DNA of 64,000 bases from Rhodospirillales bacterium (GTDB lineage Bacteria; Pseudomonadota; Alphaproteobacteria; Micavibrionales; Micavibrionaceae), in NCBI GenBank assembly GCA_020638335.1, contig JACKIT010000005.1:1-64000 (forward strand). The letters run 5' to 3'. The translations under genes and the position numbers were made by a program. The notes under the pieces are model-generated. The model worked only from the letters and a program-made list of their open reading frames with translations, ran no database searches and was not told where the DNA came from. Positions 37,282 through 46,466 of this stretch are shown in pieces (position 1 is the stretch's first letter; the number at the start of each line of letters is the position of its first letter).

Positions 37282-38253
37282 TTATGACAGGCTACTGAGT
37301 ATAGAAAAACGCTCACAATAAAGACCGGCCTCAAAATCTCTATAATTGATCGAGATATTATGCTCGCTGTTACGACCGTGCGCCACATCGAGTTGATCCA
37401 TAACCATTAACCGTAAAGGGTCCTGAAAAAACCTTGAACGCTTTTCGTAAGGCAACTTACATTCTATATTCGCCGGAAAACCGACAGCTCTTTTAAAAGC
37501 CAGATTAAATGCCAGCTTGATTGTAGGATGCCACCCCGCATAAGAGTCTACAGGAGCAAGACCTCTTTCATCATTATACTGAGCGCCTCTTACGTCGAGC
37601 TCACCTCGAAGATGCCAGTTGTCGCGCCAGTTGTCCGGAGATGAAAATGACTTCCTAACGCTGAGCCCGTAATTGTAACCATCCCTTAACGCATAATTCA
37701 CAAGCGCCTCAAGAGCCTCCTCCTCACCCGTGTCCAACTCTGCCTTTTTTCGCGCTAAAAATTCGTTCTCTTTATCCAACGCAGCGAGGCGCTCACGTGA
37801 CGAAACCTCATCATTATGATGGTAGGTAAAGCGAGCAATTTTCAAAACAGACTTTCTTAAGGATTGTGAAAGTTTTTCGCAAACATCACGCATATCCTCA
37901 CGCTGTAGCTTTAATTCGTCCGGCAAATTAAACAAAGTCTTGTGCAAAGATTGATAGTCGAAATTCCCTCCCTGCTTATCTCCAACAATCAGGGCCACGG
38001 GCCGGTAAGGCTCACCGATCTTTGCTAAATGCCGCTCCTGCATATCGACAACTTCATTAAACGTCGTTGCAACCCGATTGAATGCGTCAATAACTGCGTC
38101 TTTATTACAAAGATCAAGGCGAAAATCATAACAACACTCACCCATTTCGATGTTATCATTCGCAGCCCCTTCTTCCATTTGAATAGACGTCACCATGATG
38201 TTTACATCATGGTTTTTTCCCGTCATAGCAACTGCGACACCCCGCAAAATCAT
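37282..38253 (-). CDS. Unrecognised protein (323 aa) between thyA and folB
   Basis: The frame starts with ATG at 38253 (AAGAGAA upstream); an internal ATG at 38226 (MTGKNHDVN) is an alternative. There is no signal peptide or membrane helix. The middle (about residues 120-185) is helical and charged. The C-terminal half is rich in aromatic residues, with patterns such as NYGLSVRKSF, WHPTIKLAFNLAF and ISINYRDFEAGLY. It converges on thyA with a 6-base gap. I do not recognise a family. Confidence 0.65.
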   Translation of the reverse strand: MILRGVAVAMTGKNHDVNIMVTSIQMEEGAANDNIEMGECCYDFRLDLCNKDAVIDAFNRVATTFNEVVDMQERHLAKIGEPYRPVALIVGDKQGGNFDYQSLHKTLFNLPDELKLQREDMRDVCEKLSQSLRKSVLKIARFTYHHNDEVSSRERLAALDKENEFLARKKAELDTGEEEALEALVNYALRDGYNYGLSVRKSFSSPDNWRDNWHLRGELDVRGAQYNDERGLAPVDSYAGWHPTIKLAFNLAFKRAVGFPANIECKLPYEKRSRFFQDPLRLMVMDQLDVAHGRNSEHNISINYRDFEAGLYCERFSILSSLS

Positions 38254-38318
38254 GCAATAATTCTCTTAAGCTCGAACAAAAAGGAAACATATAGAAGTTA
38301 AAATAATATGTCAAATTA

Positions 38319-38702
38319 TTATTTGCTTTCATACTCCGCGCGGGTTATAAACACCTCAACGCCCGCGCCTTGATCCGGCCCGTAAATATCAAGCTTGCGA
38401 ATACTCACCCGGCAGGCCTGCACCAATTCATGACCAAAACACAACGCCATCAGTTCTTTCAGATAATCTTCGATCAACTGCACCTGCGGACGCTTAGCCC
38501 ATGAGCGAATTTCATGATAATAAGTGTCATAATCAATAATATTGCCCGCATGCACACTGCTCAAATACCCCTTTGCATCGGCAAACACCGCCACATCAAC
38601 GATAACGCGCTGGGACACGCCCTGTTCATGCTCGTAAATACCAAGCTTGAGCGGCACCTCAACGGAATCGAGAAAAATTTTAACGCGGCTGTCTTTTTTC
38701 AT
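38319..38702 (-). CDS. folB: Dihydroneopterin aldolase-like protein
   Basis: FolB cleaves 7,8-dihydroneopterin to 6-hydroxymethyl-dihydropterin in folate synthesis. The 127-aa protein has the tunnelling-fold pattern: VKIFLDSVEVPLKLGIYEHE (the family LGI.. and E region), QRVIVDVAVFAD, DYDTYYHEIRSWA and a conserved central LIEDYLKELMALCF. Length and motif order fit the family. It is divergent from folA by only 22 bases and close to thyA, which supports a folate role. The C-terminal lysine region is less standard than usual, so the exact activity (aldolase or epimerase) is inferred. Confidence 0.85.
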   Translation of the reverse strand: MKKDSRVKIFLDSVEVPLKLGIYEHEQGVSQRVIVDVAVFADAKGYLSSVHAGNIIDYDTYYHEIRSWAKRPQVQLIEDYLKELMALCFGHELVQACRVSIRKLDIYGPDQGAGVEVFITRAEYESK

Positions 38703-38724
38703 GATTTCGCTTTATATACAAAGA

Positions 38725-39333
38725 ATGAATAAGAGCAAAGCCCCCATAACTTTAAGTTCAATCGTTGCCATCGCCAAAAATCATGTGATCGGCAAGGATA
38801 ACGGTCTGATCTGGCACCTACCCGAAGACCTAAAGCATTTCAAACGCACAACGCTGGGCAAACCAATCCTGATGGGCAGAAAATCTTATGAGAGTCTCGG
38901 CAAACCGCTGCCCGGCCGACCGAATATCGTCGTCAGCCGCGCCTTTCAAAACATGCCCAACGATAACCCGACCCCGATTTACAAGGATATGGAACCCGAT
39001 GAACCCGAGGCCGATCGCAAAATCAACGAAGGCCCATTCCTCTACGCCTCACTGGAAGACGGCATCGCCGCGATGAAAAACATGGCCCGCGAGATGGGCG
39101 TCGATGAAGTTTTCATCACCGGCGGCGGCCAGATTTATAAAGAAACCCTTCCGCTCACCGAGCGTCTCTACCTCACTGTGCTGAACCGCGAATATGAAGG
39201 CGACACCTTTTTTCCCGAATTCGATTGGAATGAATGGAATATCGCGGCAGAAGAAAAACACCCCGCTGACCCCGCCAACGACCGCCCGGCCTTTACATTT
39301 TATACATTGGAAAAAATAGGAGCTAACGCCTAA
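38725..39333 (+). CDS. folA: Dihydrofolate reductase
   Basis: DHFR reduces dihydrofolate to tetrahydrofolate with NADPH. The 202-aa protein starts MNKSKAPITLSSIVAIAKNH. It has VIGKDNGLIWHLPEDLKHFK with the catalytic acid Asp35, GKPILMGRKSYESLG for NADPH, PGRPNIVVSR, and EVFITGGGQIYKETLP. It is longer than E. coli DHFR (159 aa) because of an insertion around residues 92-110 (DMEPDEPEADRKINEG) and a longer C-terminal loop. The longer frame from 38647 would run into folB and is rejected. Confidence 0.96.
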   Translation: MNKSKAPITLSSIVAIAKNHVIGKDNGLIWHLPEDLKHFKRTTLGKPILMGRKSYESLGKPLPGRPNIVVSRAFQNMPNDNPTPIYKDMEPDEPEADRKINEGPFLYASLEDGIAAMKNMAREMGVDEVFITGGGQIYKETLPLTERLYLTVLNREYEGDTFFPEFDWNEWNIAAEEKHPADPANDRPAFTFYTLEKIGANA

Positions 39334-39434
39334 TGTAGCTTTTGCCGACCATCTTGCCAGCAAGAGAAAAAATGCATGTTCTGTGGGGAAATAGAACTGC
39401 AATAAACACGAACACCACAGGGAGATACAAAACC

Positions 39435-40328
39435 ATGAACCGCACTGCGCTCCGGGCCTTACTCGCTACCATCACATTGATCACACTTTCAATCACCCCG
39501 GCCTTTGCCTCCGAACGCGAACGCATCAAGCGCCTGTGCGAAACCAGTCACCGCCACATGTATACATACGATTGCGAATGCTACGCCGATGCCTTTGTCA
39601 CGCGCAAAGCTACAATGGGTGAAATGGGCAAATACGACCAAAAAGTCTTCTCCGGCATCAGCGACAAATGCCGCAAAACGGGCCGTCTGGATATGACCTA
39701 TGCTGGCTGCATGTCCAGCGCTCAGACTACCACGACATCCATGGCCAATTACTGCCAGTGCATCGTCGATGAAATGAGAAAAAGACCGTACCCGGCTGAA
39801 AACAACAGAGCGAACATGATGGCGCAAATGCAAAACAACACGCAATCCATGCAAGTGTGCCAAAATAAATATCTCTCTCAGGTCAACATCAACAGCTTTC
39901 AGGGTGAACAAAAAAAGAAAGTCAACACCGTCCACCATGCCTACAAAAACACCTTTGATAACGGCCATGATATCTGCACCGACTATGGCGTTGCCCCCGG
40001 CCAGTCCGCAGAAAAAACCAAGCTGCGCCAGTACGTCAACAGCTTCTGCCCCGATATCAAAGACATTATGAACAGTTCACCGGTCACAGAAATCGACCGC
40101 ATTATTGAGGCCGTCCAAAAAATCGAATATAAAATGGAACAAACCTATGATGCTCAAATATCCAGTTTGTCGAATGAAACACGCGCATATTTACAAGCCT
40201 GTGGCCCGTCAATTCAGGACTGCAAACAGCGTTGTCAAAGCGCACATAAACTGCTGAATTTCGCAACATGTGGCTGCGGCGAAGCAAAGCTATATTGTCT
40301 GGGCAGCCAGACTTCGAAAATGCAATAA
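39435..40328 (+). CDS. Secreted cysteine-rich protein of unknown function
   Basis: From the ATG preceded by GGGAGATA the protein is 297 aa with a signal peptide (MNRTALRALLATITLITLSI, cleavage after AFA). The mature part holds many cysteines in short-spaced pairs (YDCECYADAF, NYCQCIVDEM, CKQRCQ, FATCGCGEAKLYC), probably disulfide-bonded in the periplasm. The N-terminal third contains two stretches of the pattern C(x)4-20YxCxC that look internally repeated. A truncated relative of its 5' end lies at 26753. No family recognised. tRNA-Arg follows on the other strand. Confidence 0.78.
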   Translation: MNRTALRALLATITLITLSITPAFASERERIKRLCETSHRHMYTYDCECYADAFVTRKATMGEMGKYDQKVFSGISDKCRKTGRLDMTYAGCMSSAQTTTTSMANYCQCIVDEMRKRPYPAENNRANMMAQMQNNTQSMQVCQNKYLSQVNINSFQGEQKKKVNTVHHAYKNTFDNGHDICTDYGVAPGQSAEKTKLRQYVNSFCPDIKDIMNSSPVTEIDRIIEAVQKIEYKMEQTYDAQISSLSNETRAYLQACGPSIQDCKQRCQSAHKLLNFATCGCGEAKLYCLGSQTSKMQ

Positions 40329-40346
40329 CCAAAACAGAGGTAAGAG

Positions 40347-40422
40347 TGGTGCACCCGGCAGGATTCGAACCTGCGACACCTGGCTCCGGAAACCAGTGCT
40401 CTATCCCCTGAGCTACGGGTGC
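40347..40422 (-). tRNA. tRNA-Arg (CCG anticodon)
   Basis: On the minus strand the acceptor GCACCCG pairs with CGGGTGC, with discriminator A and an encoded CCA (40349-40347). The anticodon stem CTGGT/ACCAG holds loop TTCCGGA, anticodon CCG. The T-arm GCAGGTTCGAATCCTGC is canonical. Confidence 0.97.
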
Positions 40423-40432
40423 TTAGGCGTTA

Positions 40433-41413
40433 TCAGTTACCAGAACTGCCAGTCAACTGCAAGAACACATCTTCCAGATCGCTCTCATCCGTCGAAATAT
40501 CGACAATGCCGTATCCGGCTCTTTGAATGGCTTCAATCATCGCCCCGACCTGCGTTTCCGACGGATTGTAACGCACGATAACACTGCGCTGCCCGACAGG
40601 CTCGGCGGCAAAGCCCTGTAAAACCTGCCCCGCATTCTCCATGGGCCGATCAAGTCGAAAGCGGATTTCCTTGTTCTCAATCCGTGCGAGCAAATCTTCC
40701 GTCGGCGCATGCGCAATCACCTCGCCATGATTGATAATCGCGATTTCATCGCATAATTCCTCTGCCTCTTCCAGATAATGCGTCGTCAACAAAATCGTTA
40801 CGCCACGCGCATTAAGAGCCCGCACATTGCCCCAAAGCTGCTTACGAAGCTCGACATCCACCCCGGCTGTCGGCTCATCAAGCACCAAAATCGGCGGATT
40901 ATGCACCATTGCCTTGGCCACCATGAGACGCCGTTTCATCCCGCCTGACAGGCTGCGCGTGTACGCATCGGCCTTATCCTCCAGCCCCACCATTTTAAGC
41001 AATTCCATCGTCCGGCGCTGATCCTTCGGCACGCCATATAAGCCCGCCATCAAATCCAGCGCTTGCGCCGGCGTGAAAAACGCATCAAAGGCCAGTTCCT
41101 GTGGCACAATCCCAATCGCTGCCTTGGCATTGCGCAGATCCTTATCAATATCAATGCCCCAGATATTCACCATGCCCGATGATTTCATCACAAGGCCCGC
41201 CATAATATTGATAATCGTGGATTTCCCCGCCCCGTTCGGCCCCAAAAGCCCAAAAATAGAACCACGCGGAATGTTAAGGCTAACCCCCTTCAGAGCCTCC
41301 TTTCCGGCTGCGCCCTTCGCAGCTTTAGCGAAGAAGGGGCTTTTCTTATTCGCCGCATAAATTTTCTTTAGATCGGCAATTTCAATGGCATATTCATTCA
41401 TGTTTACAGACAT
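40433..41413 (-). CDS. ABC transporter ATP-binding protein
   Basis: The 326-aa protein has all nucleotide-binding-domain motifs: Walker A GPNGAGKST, Q-loop VPQELAF, signature LSGGMKRRL, Walker B ILVLDEPTAGVD and the switch His in LLTTHYLEE. A C-terminal extension of about 90 residues follows, like the CcmA/DrrA/NatA-type exporters. An unusual basic/alanine insertion (FFAKAAKGAAGK) sits before the Walker A region. No permease gene is adjacent, so the partner is elsewhere or lost. The substrate is unknown. Confidence 0.92.
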   Translation of the reverse strand: MSVNMNEYAIEIADLKKIYAANKKSPFFAKAAKGAAGKEALKGVSLNIPRGSIFGLLGPNGAGKSTIINIMAGLVMKSSGMVNIWGIDIDKDLRNAKAAIGIVPQELAFDAFFTPAQALDLMAGLYGVPKDQRRTMELLKMVGLEDKADAYTRSLSGGMKRRLMVAKAMVHNPPILVLDEPTAGVDVELRKQLWGNVRALNARGVTILLTTHYLEEAEELCDEIAIINHGEVIAHAPTEDLLARIENKEIRFRLDRPMENAGQVLQGFAAEPVGQRSVIVRYNPSETQVGAMIEAIQRAGYGIVDISTDESDLEDVFLQLTGSSGN

Positions 41414-41433
41414 AAACCATTGCCCTGCAATGT

Positions 41434-41511
41434 CTAGCCCAGATTTTCTTCAATCCACGCCCGCGCGCGCGTCTCATCATTAAGTTGCGCGTCCAAAAAC
41501 GCCAAACACAA
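41434..41511 (-). pseudogene. Duplicated C-terminal tail of the alpha/beta hydrolase gene
   Basis: On the minus strand this reads LAFLDAQLNDETRARAWIEE and then stops. The end of the hydrolase at 42087-43004 is LAFWDAQLKDDEAARAWMEK. Base-level similarity is also clear. The rest of the gene is missing, so this is a leftover 3' end, perhaps of an older tandem copy replaced by the small gene at 41576. Confidence 0.7.
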
Positions 41512-41575
41512 AAAAATTGACATAATGCGTTATTTTGTCTATAAACGCCCTGTTCACGAAGCAGAAATTGATAAA

Positions 41576-42079
41576 ATGAATAACGGATTTAAAACATTGG
41601 CAATTGCCTCAGTATTCGCAACGCACTCGGCCGTCGCACAAACCGGTAATTGGGGAACCGATATGGTCGTTTCGCAACTCTTGGACGAAGATAAAACGGC
41701 CCAAGTGCAACACCAAACAGCCGTAGAACGCTACGGCATACCCAAAATGCTCGTAGCATCTGAAAACCATGAAAATGAGGTTGTTGCACAATACATACAT
41801 GAAAATCTTGCAAACTGGTCAGTAACTTCTGACGATCTCTCTGCAAACGGTCTGCTGCATTCCGAGTTTCGCGATGCCTGTTTAAAGCAACACGAAAACT
41901 TCCTCCCGACGGCACTTTGCATGGTCGAAGAGCGTGAAGCTCAAACAGAAAAAGAAGGAATAATTTTCATGGCAATAACAACCCCCGTAGCGCTTCTTAT
42001 CGCCGGTATGTATTCATGGGCATTTGGCGGGGCGCCAAACTTATGGAAACAAAATCCTCCTCCCCCGCATCCGGACTAA
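41576..42079 (+). CDS. Small exported protein with C-terminal hydrophobic segment
   Basis: The ATG at 41576 gives a 167-aa protein starting MNNGFKTLAIASVFATHSAVAQ, a plausible signal peptide; a frame from 41525 would add 17 residues and bury it. The middle is soluble and rich in Glu/Gln/His. A hydrophobic helix near the C-terminus (IIFMAITTPVALLIAGMYSW) is followed by a proline-rich end. It lies between a hydrolase remnant and the hydrolase (convergent, 7-base gap). Family unknown. Confidence 0.6.
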   Translation: MNNGFKTLAIASVFATHSAVAQTGNWGTDMVVSQLLDEDKTAQVQHQTAVERYGIPKMLVASENHENEVVAQYIHENLANWSVTSDDLSANGLLHSEFRDACLKQHENFLPTALCMVEEREAQTEKEGIIFMAITTPVALLIAGMYSWAFGGAPNLWKQNPPPPHPD

Positions 42080-42086
42080 TTCACGC

Positions 42087-43004
42087 TCACCAAACCCGTA
42101 ATTTTTCCATCCACGCCCGTGCCGCCTCGTCATCCTTAAGTTGCGCATCCCAGAACGCCAGCGCCGCCATTTTGATCTGCGCCTCATGCTCATCCCGCAG
42201 GGGATTAGCCCCGAGCTTCCCGCGCGAACCCGCATAGACCATATGGTCCCCGCCCTCCAGAACCTGTAGATATTTCTCCGCCGCGCCCGAATGCACATGC
42301 ACCGCCAAACGCGCCTCATACCCAAAATCATGCAACGGCGAGGAATCCTCGGTCCCCGTCATATGCAGCAACGGAATATCAATCGGCCCGTAAATCTTAT
42401 GCTCGGCTTCATCCGTCAAATGCGCGATCGGTACCGGCGAATACAAAATCCCGGCCTTAAAACGCGGCTCTTTTAATGAAATCAACGCCCCCTGCGCATC
42501 CGGAAACATCTGCCCGGCCATGACCTGCGTCGTCATCGCGCCGAAAGAATGCCCGCTCATCCCCAGCCGCGACAAATCCATATGCGCCCCGGCCTCCGGG
42601 TTTTCCGCCGCCCATCTCAGCAATTGATCAAGCACAAACGGCACGTCATAAAACCGGTTCAGCGTCGTCTCGCGGCTGACTTCCGCCTTGCGCAAAATAT
42701 CCCACGGATGTCCCGGCTTCCCCTCCCACAGGCTCGAATCCGTCCCGTCATGGGTAATATGCACGAGATTATAACCGTAAGACGCCAAATAGCGTGAAAT
42801 AAACGAAGCCCCGTCGCGGCTCCCGCCAAACCCATGACTCCAGAGTATAGTTGGCACTTTTACATGCCCCTCTGTTTTCACTGGGATGCCTTGAATATCA
42901 GGATAATAAATCTTAAACGGCACCACGCGCCCACCGCGCGCATAATCAACAAACTCTCCACGCTTCAAAAGAACTTTATAAGGACCGGGATCGGAAAAAT
43001 ACAC
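42087..43004 (-). CDS. Alpha/beta hydrolase (PAF-acetylhydrolase/chlorophyllase-like)
   Basis: The 305-aa protein has the lipase-type elbow GMSGHSFGAMT with nucleophile Ser153, an oxyanion region ILWSHGFGGSRDG, and an acid/His pair likely in HMTGTEDSSPLHD and LEGGDHMVYAG. No signal peptide is seen. The substrate (ester) is unknown. The start is probably GTG at 43004. It follows sspB by 15 bases on the same strand. Its last 25 codons are duplicated at 41434-41511. Confidence 0.85.
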   Translation of the reverse strand: MYFSDPGPYKVLLKRGEFVDYARGGRVVPFKIYYPDIQGIPVKTEGHVKVPTILWSHGFGGSRDGASFISRYLASYGYNLVHITHDGTDSSLWEGKPGHPWDILRKAEVSRETTLNRFYDVPFVLDQLLRWAAENPEAGAHMDLSRLGMSGHSFGAMTTQVMAGQMFPDAQGALISLKEPRFKAGILYSPVPIAHLTDEAEHKIYGPIDIPLLHMTGTEDSSPLHDFGYEARLAVHVHSGAAEKYLQVLEGGDHMVYAGSRGKLGANPLRDEHEAQIKMAALAFWDAQLKDDEAARAWMEKLRVW

Positions 43005-43019
43005 GAAGAACCGTCCAGT

Positions 43020-43550
43020 CTATTTCTTCCGGAACTGATCCAGCGAAATCACTTGGCCGGTATCACCGCCGCCCTTACCGGACTTGCTTTTACCGCCGCC
43101 AGAGCCATCATCATCAGGATCATCATCATCCAGCTCATCAAGAATAGCCAAATCGGCATCCTCCAGCGATTCGCCCAATGGTTGAAACTGCAACGCAAAA
43201 TTCACCGACGGATCAGCAAAAATGCTGATAGCTGAAAGCGGAATCTCAAGCCGCTCCGGCACATTGTTAAACGACAATGTCACATTCATTTTCTCTTTAT
43301 CAACATTCAGATCAGAAAATTGATATTGCAAAACAATCGTCATTTCACCGGGGTAACGCTCGCGCAAATAATCGGGAATCTTCACACCCGGAAAATCAGT
43401 CAAAAACGTAATGTAGAAATGGTGTTCACCGGGCATGCCGCCGGTTGTTCCATGTTGCTCCATAACCTCTTCAATAGATTTCTTGACCACCCCGCGCAGG
43501 GCCGCCTCAACCATTTTGTCATAGCGCAATATGTCGTCTTCGTCATTCAT
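43020..43550 (-). CDS. sspB: SspB-like ClpXP adaptor (alphaproteobacterial type)
   Basis: The 176-aa protein begins MNDEDDILRYDKMVEAALRG and has EHHFYITFLTDFPGV and SFNNVPERLEIPLSAI, the SspB substrate-binding fold. An acidic linker (DELDDDDPDDD) and glycine/lysine-rich tail end in VISLDQFRKK, the short C-terminal peptide expected to dock ClpX. SspB tethers ssrA-tagged proteins to ClpXP. The corresponding tmRNA is 8 kb away in this window. Assignment is firm at family level. Confidence 0.92.
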   Translation of the reverse strand: MNDEDDILRYDKMVEAALRGVVKKSIEEVMEQHGTTGGMPGEHHFYITFLTDFPGVKIPDYLRERYPGEMTIVLQYQFSDLNVDKEKMNVTLSFNNVPERLEIPLSAISIFADPSVNFALQFQPLGESLEDADLAILDELDDDDPDDDGSGGGKSKSGKGGGDTGQVISLDQFRKK

Positions 43551-43691
43551 GGATATATTCAGTGCAAATCTTAGGACAGGAAATCAAGAGTAGAAATAGT
43601 CTCCCTCATGAATCGCATGAAACACCCATAAAAGACCAGCCCATAAATACAAATACCCCACTCTTGCCTGTGGACAAAATTGGGATAGGTT

Positions 43692-44360
43692 TTAAGCGCG
43701 TTGTAACGACGGCGCTCGATGAAACATTTCATAAAATTCTTCAGAACGGGCAAGCTCATTCAAAAGCAATGGCAGCATCCAGAAAAACAACCCCAGCACA
43801 AAGGGCCAAAGCAACCTGTGAAAAGCCTCCTTCTCTTCTCCCGAATTCTGCCGCTGCACAGACACATGCAACCTGTAAAGTACAGCAATCCAGATGGCGC
43901 CTGTAATAAAAACCGATTCACGCACAGGAATCAAAACAACATCAAAAAATGCATTAACCGCTGCAAATAAACCGATGATAGCCGCCGTCACGAGCATAAA
44001 ACCAAACACTTTTAAATTGATAACAAACCACTCCAGCGGCACTTTAATAAACAAACGCGAGAATTCTTCTCTCCGAATACGGCCCGAAATAACCGCCCCC
44101 ATAAACAAAGTAATTAACACAAAAACTTCCAGCCAAAGCACACCATGCCCATAAATCAACGCATAAATCTGGGAAAAAAGCGTTGCCGTAAAAAGCACCG
44201 CCATAGACGCTCCTATCGCGGCCCGCCTCAATGAAACGCTCTGAATTCCCGAATTGCGCAAACGCTCCAATAACCAGACATGCGGCGCAAAAAACACCGC
44301 CGCCCCCATGAGCATACACAAAATGCTCAAAAGCGGGGGGCTGGCAAATTCTTCATTCAT
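43692..44360 (-). CDS. Polytopic membrane protein of unknown function
   Basis: From the ATG at 44360 the protein is 222 aa with about six hydrophobic segments. Short basic loops lie on one side and an amphipathic region follows the fourth. Its start overlaps the end of the O-antigen-ligase-like gene by 8 bases (AATGAATGA), which implies translational coupling and possibly a shared role in envelope glycan assembly. A longer frame from 44441 would lie inside that gene. No family recognised. Confidence 0.72.
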   Translation of the reverse strand: MNEEFASPPLLSILCMLMGAAVFFAPHVWLLERLRNSGIQSVSLRRAAIGASMAVLFTATLFSQIYALIYGHGVLWLEVFVLITLFMGAVISGRIRREEFSRLFIKVPLEWFVINLKVFGFMLVTAAIIGLFAAVNAFFDVVLIPVRESVFITGAIWIAVLYRLHVSVQRQNSGEEKEAFHRLLWPFVLGLFFWMLPLLLNELARSEEFYEMFHRAPSLQRA

Positions 44361-46422
44361 TTTCGCCGTCCATACCAGATAACTTTTCCTGAGGGAAATA
44401 GCGCGCAAATTCGATAGCCGCTTTCTCCGCAATATCATCACGCTCTAACTGCCGCGCGAGTCCGTACGTCTTTTCTAAAAACAAGCGCGGACGCTGCGTT
44501 TTATACCGCCAATTCAACCCCGGCCCTAAAATTTCCAGCGCCTCCTCGTTGCGTCTCCGGCGCAAAAACAAATCCGCCAGCTTCATCCGCGATCCCAAAT
44601 GCAAAGGATCCAGCGCCAGTGCTTTTCGCAACTCTTCCGCCACGTCATAACGCCCATGAACCAAATCCTGCCCTGCCAAAAACGGCTGGATAGTCGCCGC
44701 CATTTCTGCCCGTGCAAAATAAATTTGCGCCAGACGCGGATTCGTACGCTCTGCTCGGTCAAGCAATGAACGAAGCTGGCCTTCCAGTGCTTGCAAATCA
44801 TCTCTCGGCATTAACGGCGCATTGAGCTGAACAATCCCCAGCGGTAAATGCGTCGCAGCTACAAGCGCTCGTGCATTCTGATTATATGACAGCCGCCCGG
44901 CCCGGTTAATCTTATTCGCATAAGCCTCACCTGCCCCCACCATCAAACCATTCTGCGCGCGACTAACTAGAATTTCACTGGCCTGAAATTGGCTAAAAAT
45001 AGCCAAAACACCCACAACAGGAAAAGCTAAAGCCCAACGAATGCAAGGGTTACAATAAGGTTCTTCATTCTCTTGTATACACCCATGCAACGCAGCGCTC
45101 ACCTGCAAAAACCAAAAGCCGAGCAACGCCCCCGCAACCATCAAAATCGACAAAACATGAAAATGAAACGTGATATGCGCATGAATAACCAAAGCCATCA
45201 AAGCGCAAAACGGCGTAAGAATATAAACCCGGCGTACATCATCCAAAGGCAGTTTTTTCAGGGCGCGTACACTCATCCAAATTGCCATCAAAATAAAACT
45301 GTAAAAAACAATCGGTGCAAACGCCCCCATCTCAACAGCAAACTGCAACGGATCGCTATGCACCATCAACCCCGCCGTCGATGGATCATCCACGCTACGC
45401 ACTTCCGGATAATACAGAAAAAACGTTCCAATCCCTGTGCCGCTCCAGACATGCTCACGAAAAATCTCCAGCGCCGAGGCCCAAATCGCCGGACGGTTCC
45501 ATAGGGCCGATTGCGCGCCGCTCAACGTCGTTTCAATAATGCTCGCCGGCGACTTCGCCCCCAAAGGAGACAGCGCGCCCATCGCAACAAACGCCAAAAT
45601 ACACGCACCCACCAAAGCGCCCAAACACCGTTTATGCCGCCCAAGATGCGCACGTACTCCCCACAAAAACACGCCCAAAGCTGGAATCATAGCCACCATC
45701 GCCCCCCGGCTCCCAGTCGTTAAAATCGCCGCCGCCAACAGGGCCGCCAGCACCAATGCAACATTCGATTGCCCACGCCCCGACAGGGCCAACATCCAGC
45801 CCATAGCTGCAAAAAATCCAAGCGACAATAGCCCCGCCAGCGAATTCGGATTGGCCAGCGGCCAGCTCACAACCCCATAAAAAAGCATCTCCGACATAAA
45901 GAAATATTGCGCCAAACATGAAAGCGCCAGCCCACCAAACACCGCCGCCGCTCCATAACCCAAAGGCTTCAACAACGCCGAAGAACCACCGCAAGCCGCC
46001 ACCAAAAACGCACTCAGAGGAAACACGCTTAAAAAACAAAAATAAATAAAACTAACAAACGGAATTTCAGATAAAGCCACACTCAAACCCGCCAGCGCCC
46101 AAAACCCCAGCGCCAGCCACACAATCCACGTACTCACTATGGCCCTCCTGAGCGCCGATAACGACGCCATAGCCAACACGCAAATCACGCAAGCCCCCAC
46201 GCACAAAACCGCCAACAAAAAACTCTCTGCCTCATAAGCCTCCAGCGGCATCAGCGCAAACCCAAAGCCGACAAGCCAAAGCGCCGCAGCGACAGCATAA
46301 AATGAGGAACGAGGATCGTGATATTCAGATATTTTTAACATGGCGTTATTACGAGCGTAAGCGAAGCAATCCATAGCAGCAAGAAAAGATTTACGGGCTT
46401 CTTCTCTCGTACATAATTCCAT
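44353..46422 (-). CDS. O-antigen ligase/Wzy-like polytopic protein with TPR-like C-terminus (copy 2)
   Basis: From the ATG at 46422 (GAAGAGGCAAG upstream) the protein is 689 aa; 46455 or 46341 are alternative starts. It has about 12 hydrophobic segments, the Wzy_C motif SGTGIGTFFLYYPEVR and HSDPLQFAVEMG. A soluble C-terminal half carries TPR-like helical pairs (LRRRRNEEALEILGPGL). The design and motif spacing match the protein at 7389-9248, so the two are paralogs. The start is close to the mrp gene end (44 bases). Role: polymerase, ligase or protein O-glycosylation; not decidable here. Confidence 0.84.
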   Translation of the reverse strand: MELCTREEARKSFLAAMDCFAYARNNAMLKISEYHDPRSSFYAVAAALWLVGFGFALMPLEAYEAESFLLAVLCVGACVICVLAMASLSALRRAIVSTWIVWLALGFWALAGLSVALSEIPFVSFIYFCFLSVFPLSAFLVAACGGSSALLKPLGYGAAAVFGGLALSCLAQYFFMSEMLFYGVVSWPLANPNSLAGLLSLGFFAAMGWMLALSGRGQSNVALVLAALLAAAILTTGSRGAMVAMIPALGVFLWGVRAHLGRHKRCLGALVGACILAFVAMGALSPLGAKSPASIIETTLSGAQSALWNRPAIWASALEIFREHVWSGTGIGTFFLYYPEVRSVDDPSTAGLMVHSDPLQFAVEMGAFAPIVFYSFILMAIWMSVRALKKLPLDDVRRVYILTPFCALMALVIHAHITFHFHVLSILMVAGALLGFWFLQVSAALHGCIQENEEPYCNPCIRWALAFPVVGVLAIFSQFQASEILVSRAQNGLMVGAGEAYANKINRAGRLSYNQNARALVAATHLPLGIVQLNAPLMPRDDLQALEGQLRSLLDRAERTNPRLAQIYFARAEMAATIQPFLAGQDLVHGRYDVAEELRKALALDPLHLGSRMKLADLFLRRRRNEEALEILGPGLNWRYKTQRPRLFLEKTYGLARQLERDDIAEKAAIEFARYFPQEKLSGMDGENE

Positions 46423-46466
46423 CTTGCCTCTTCGGCTTAGAGGGAATAGCTCCATCCATTTCTAAA

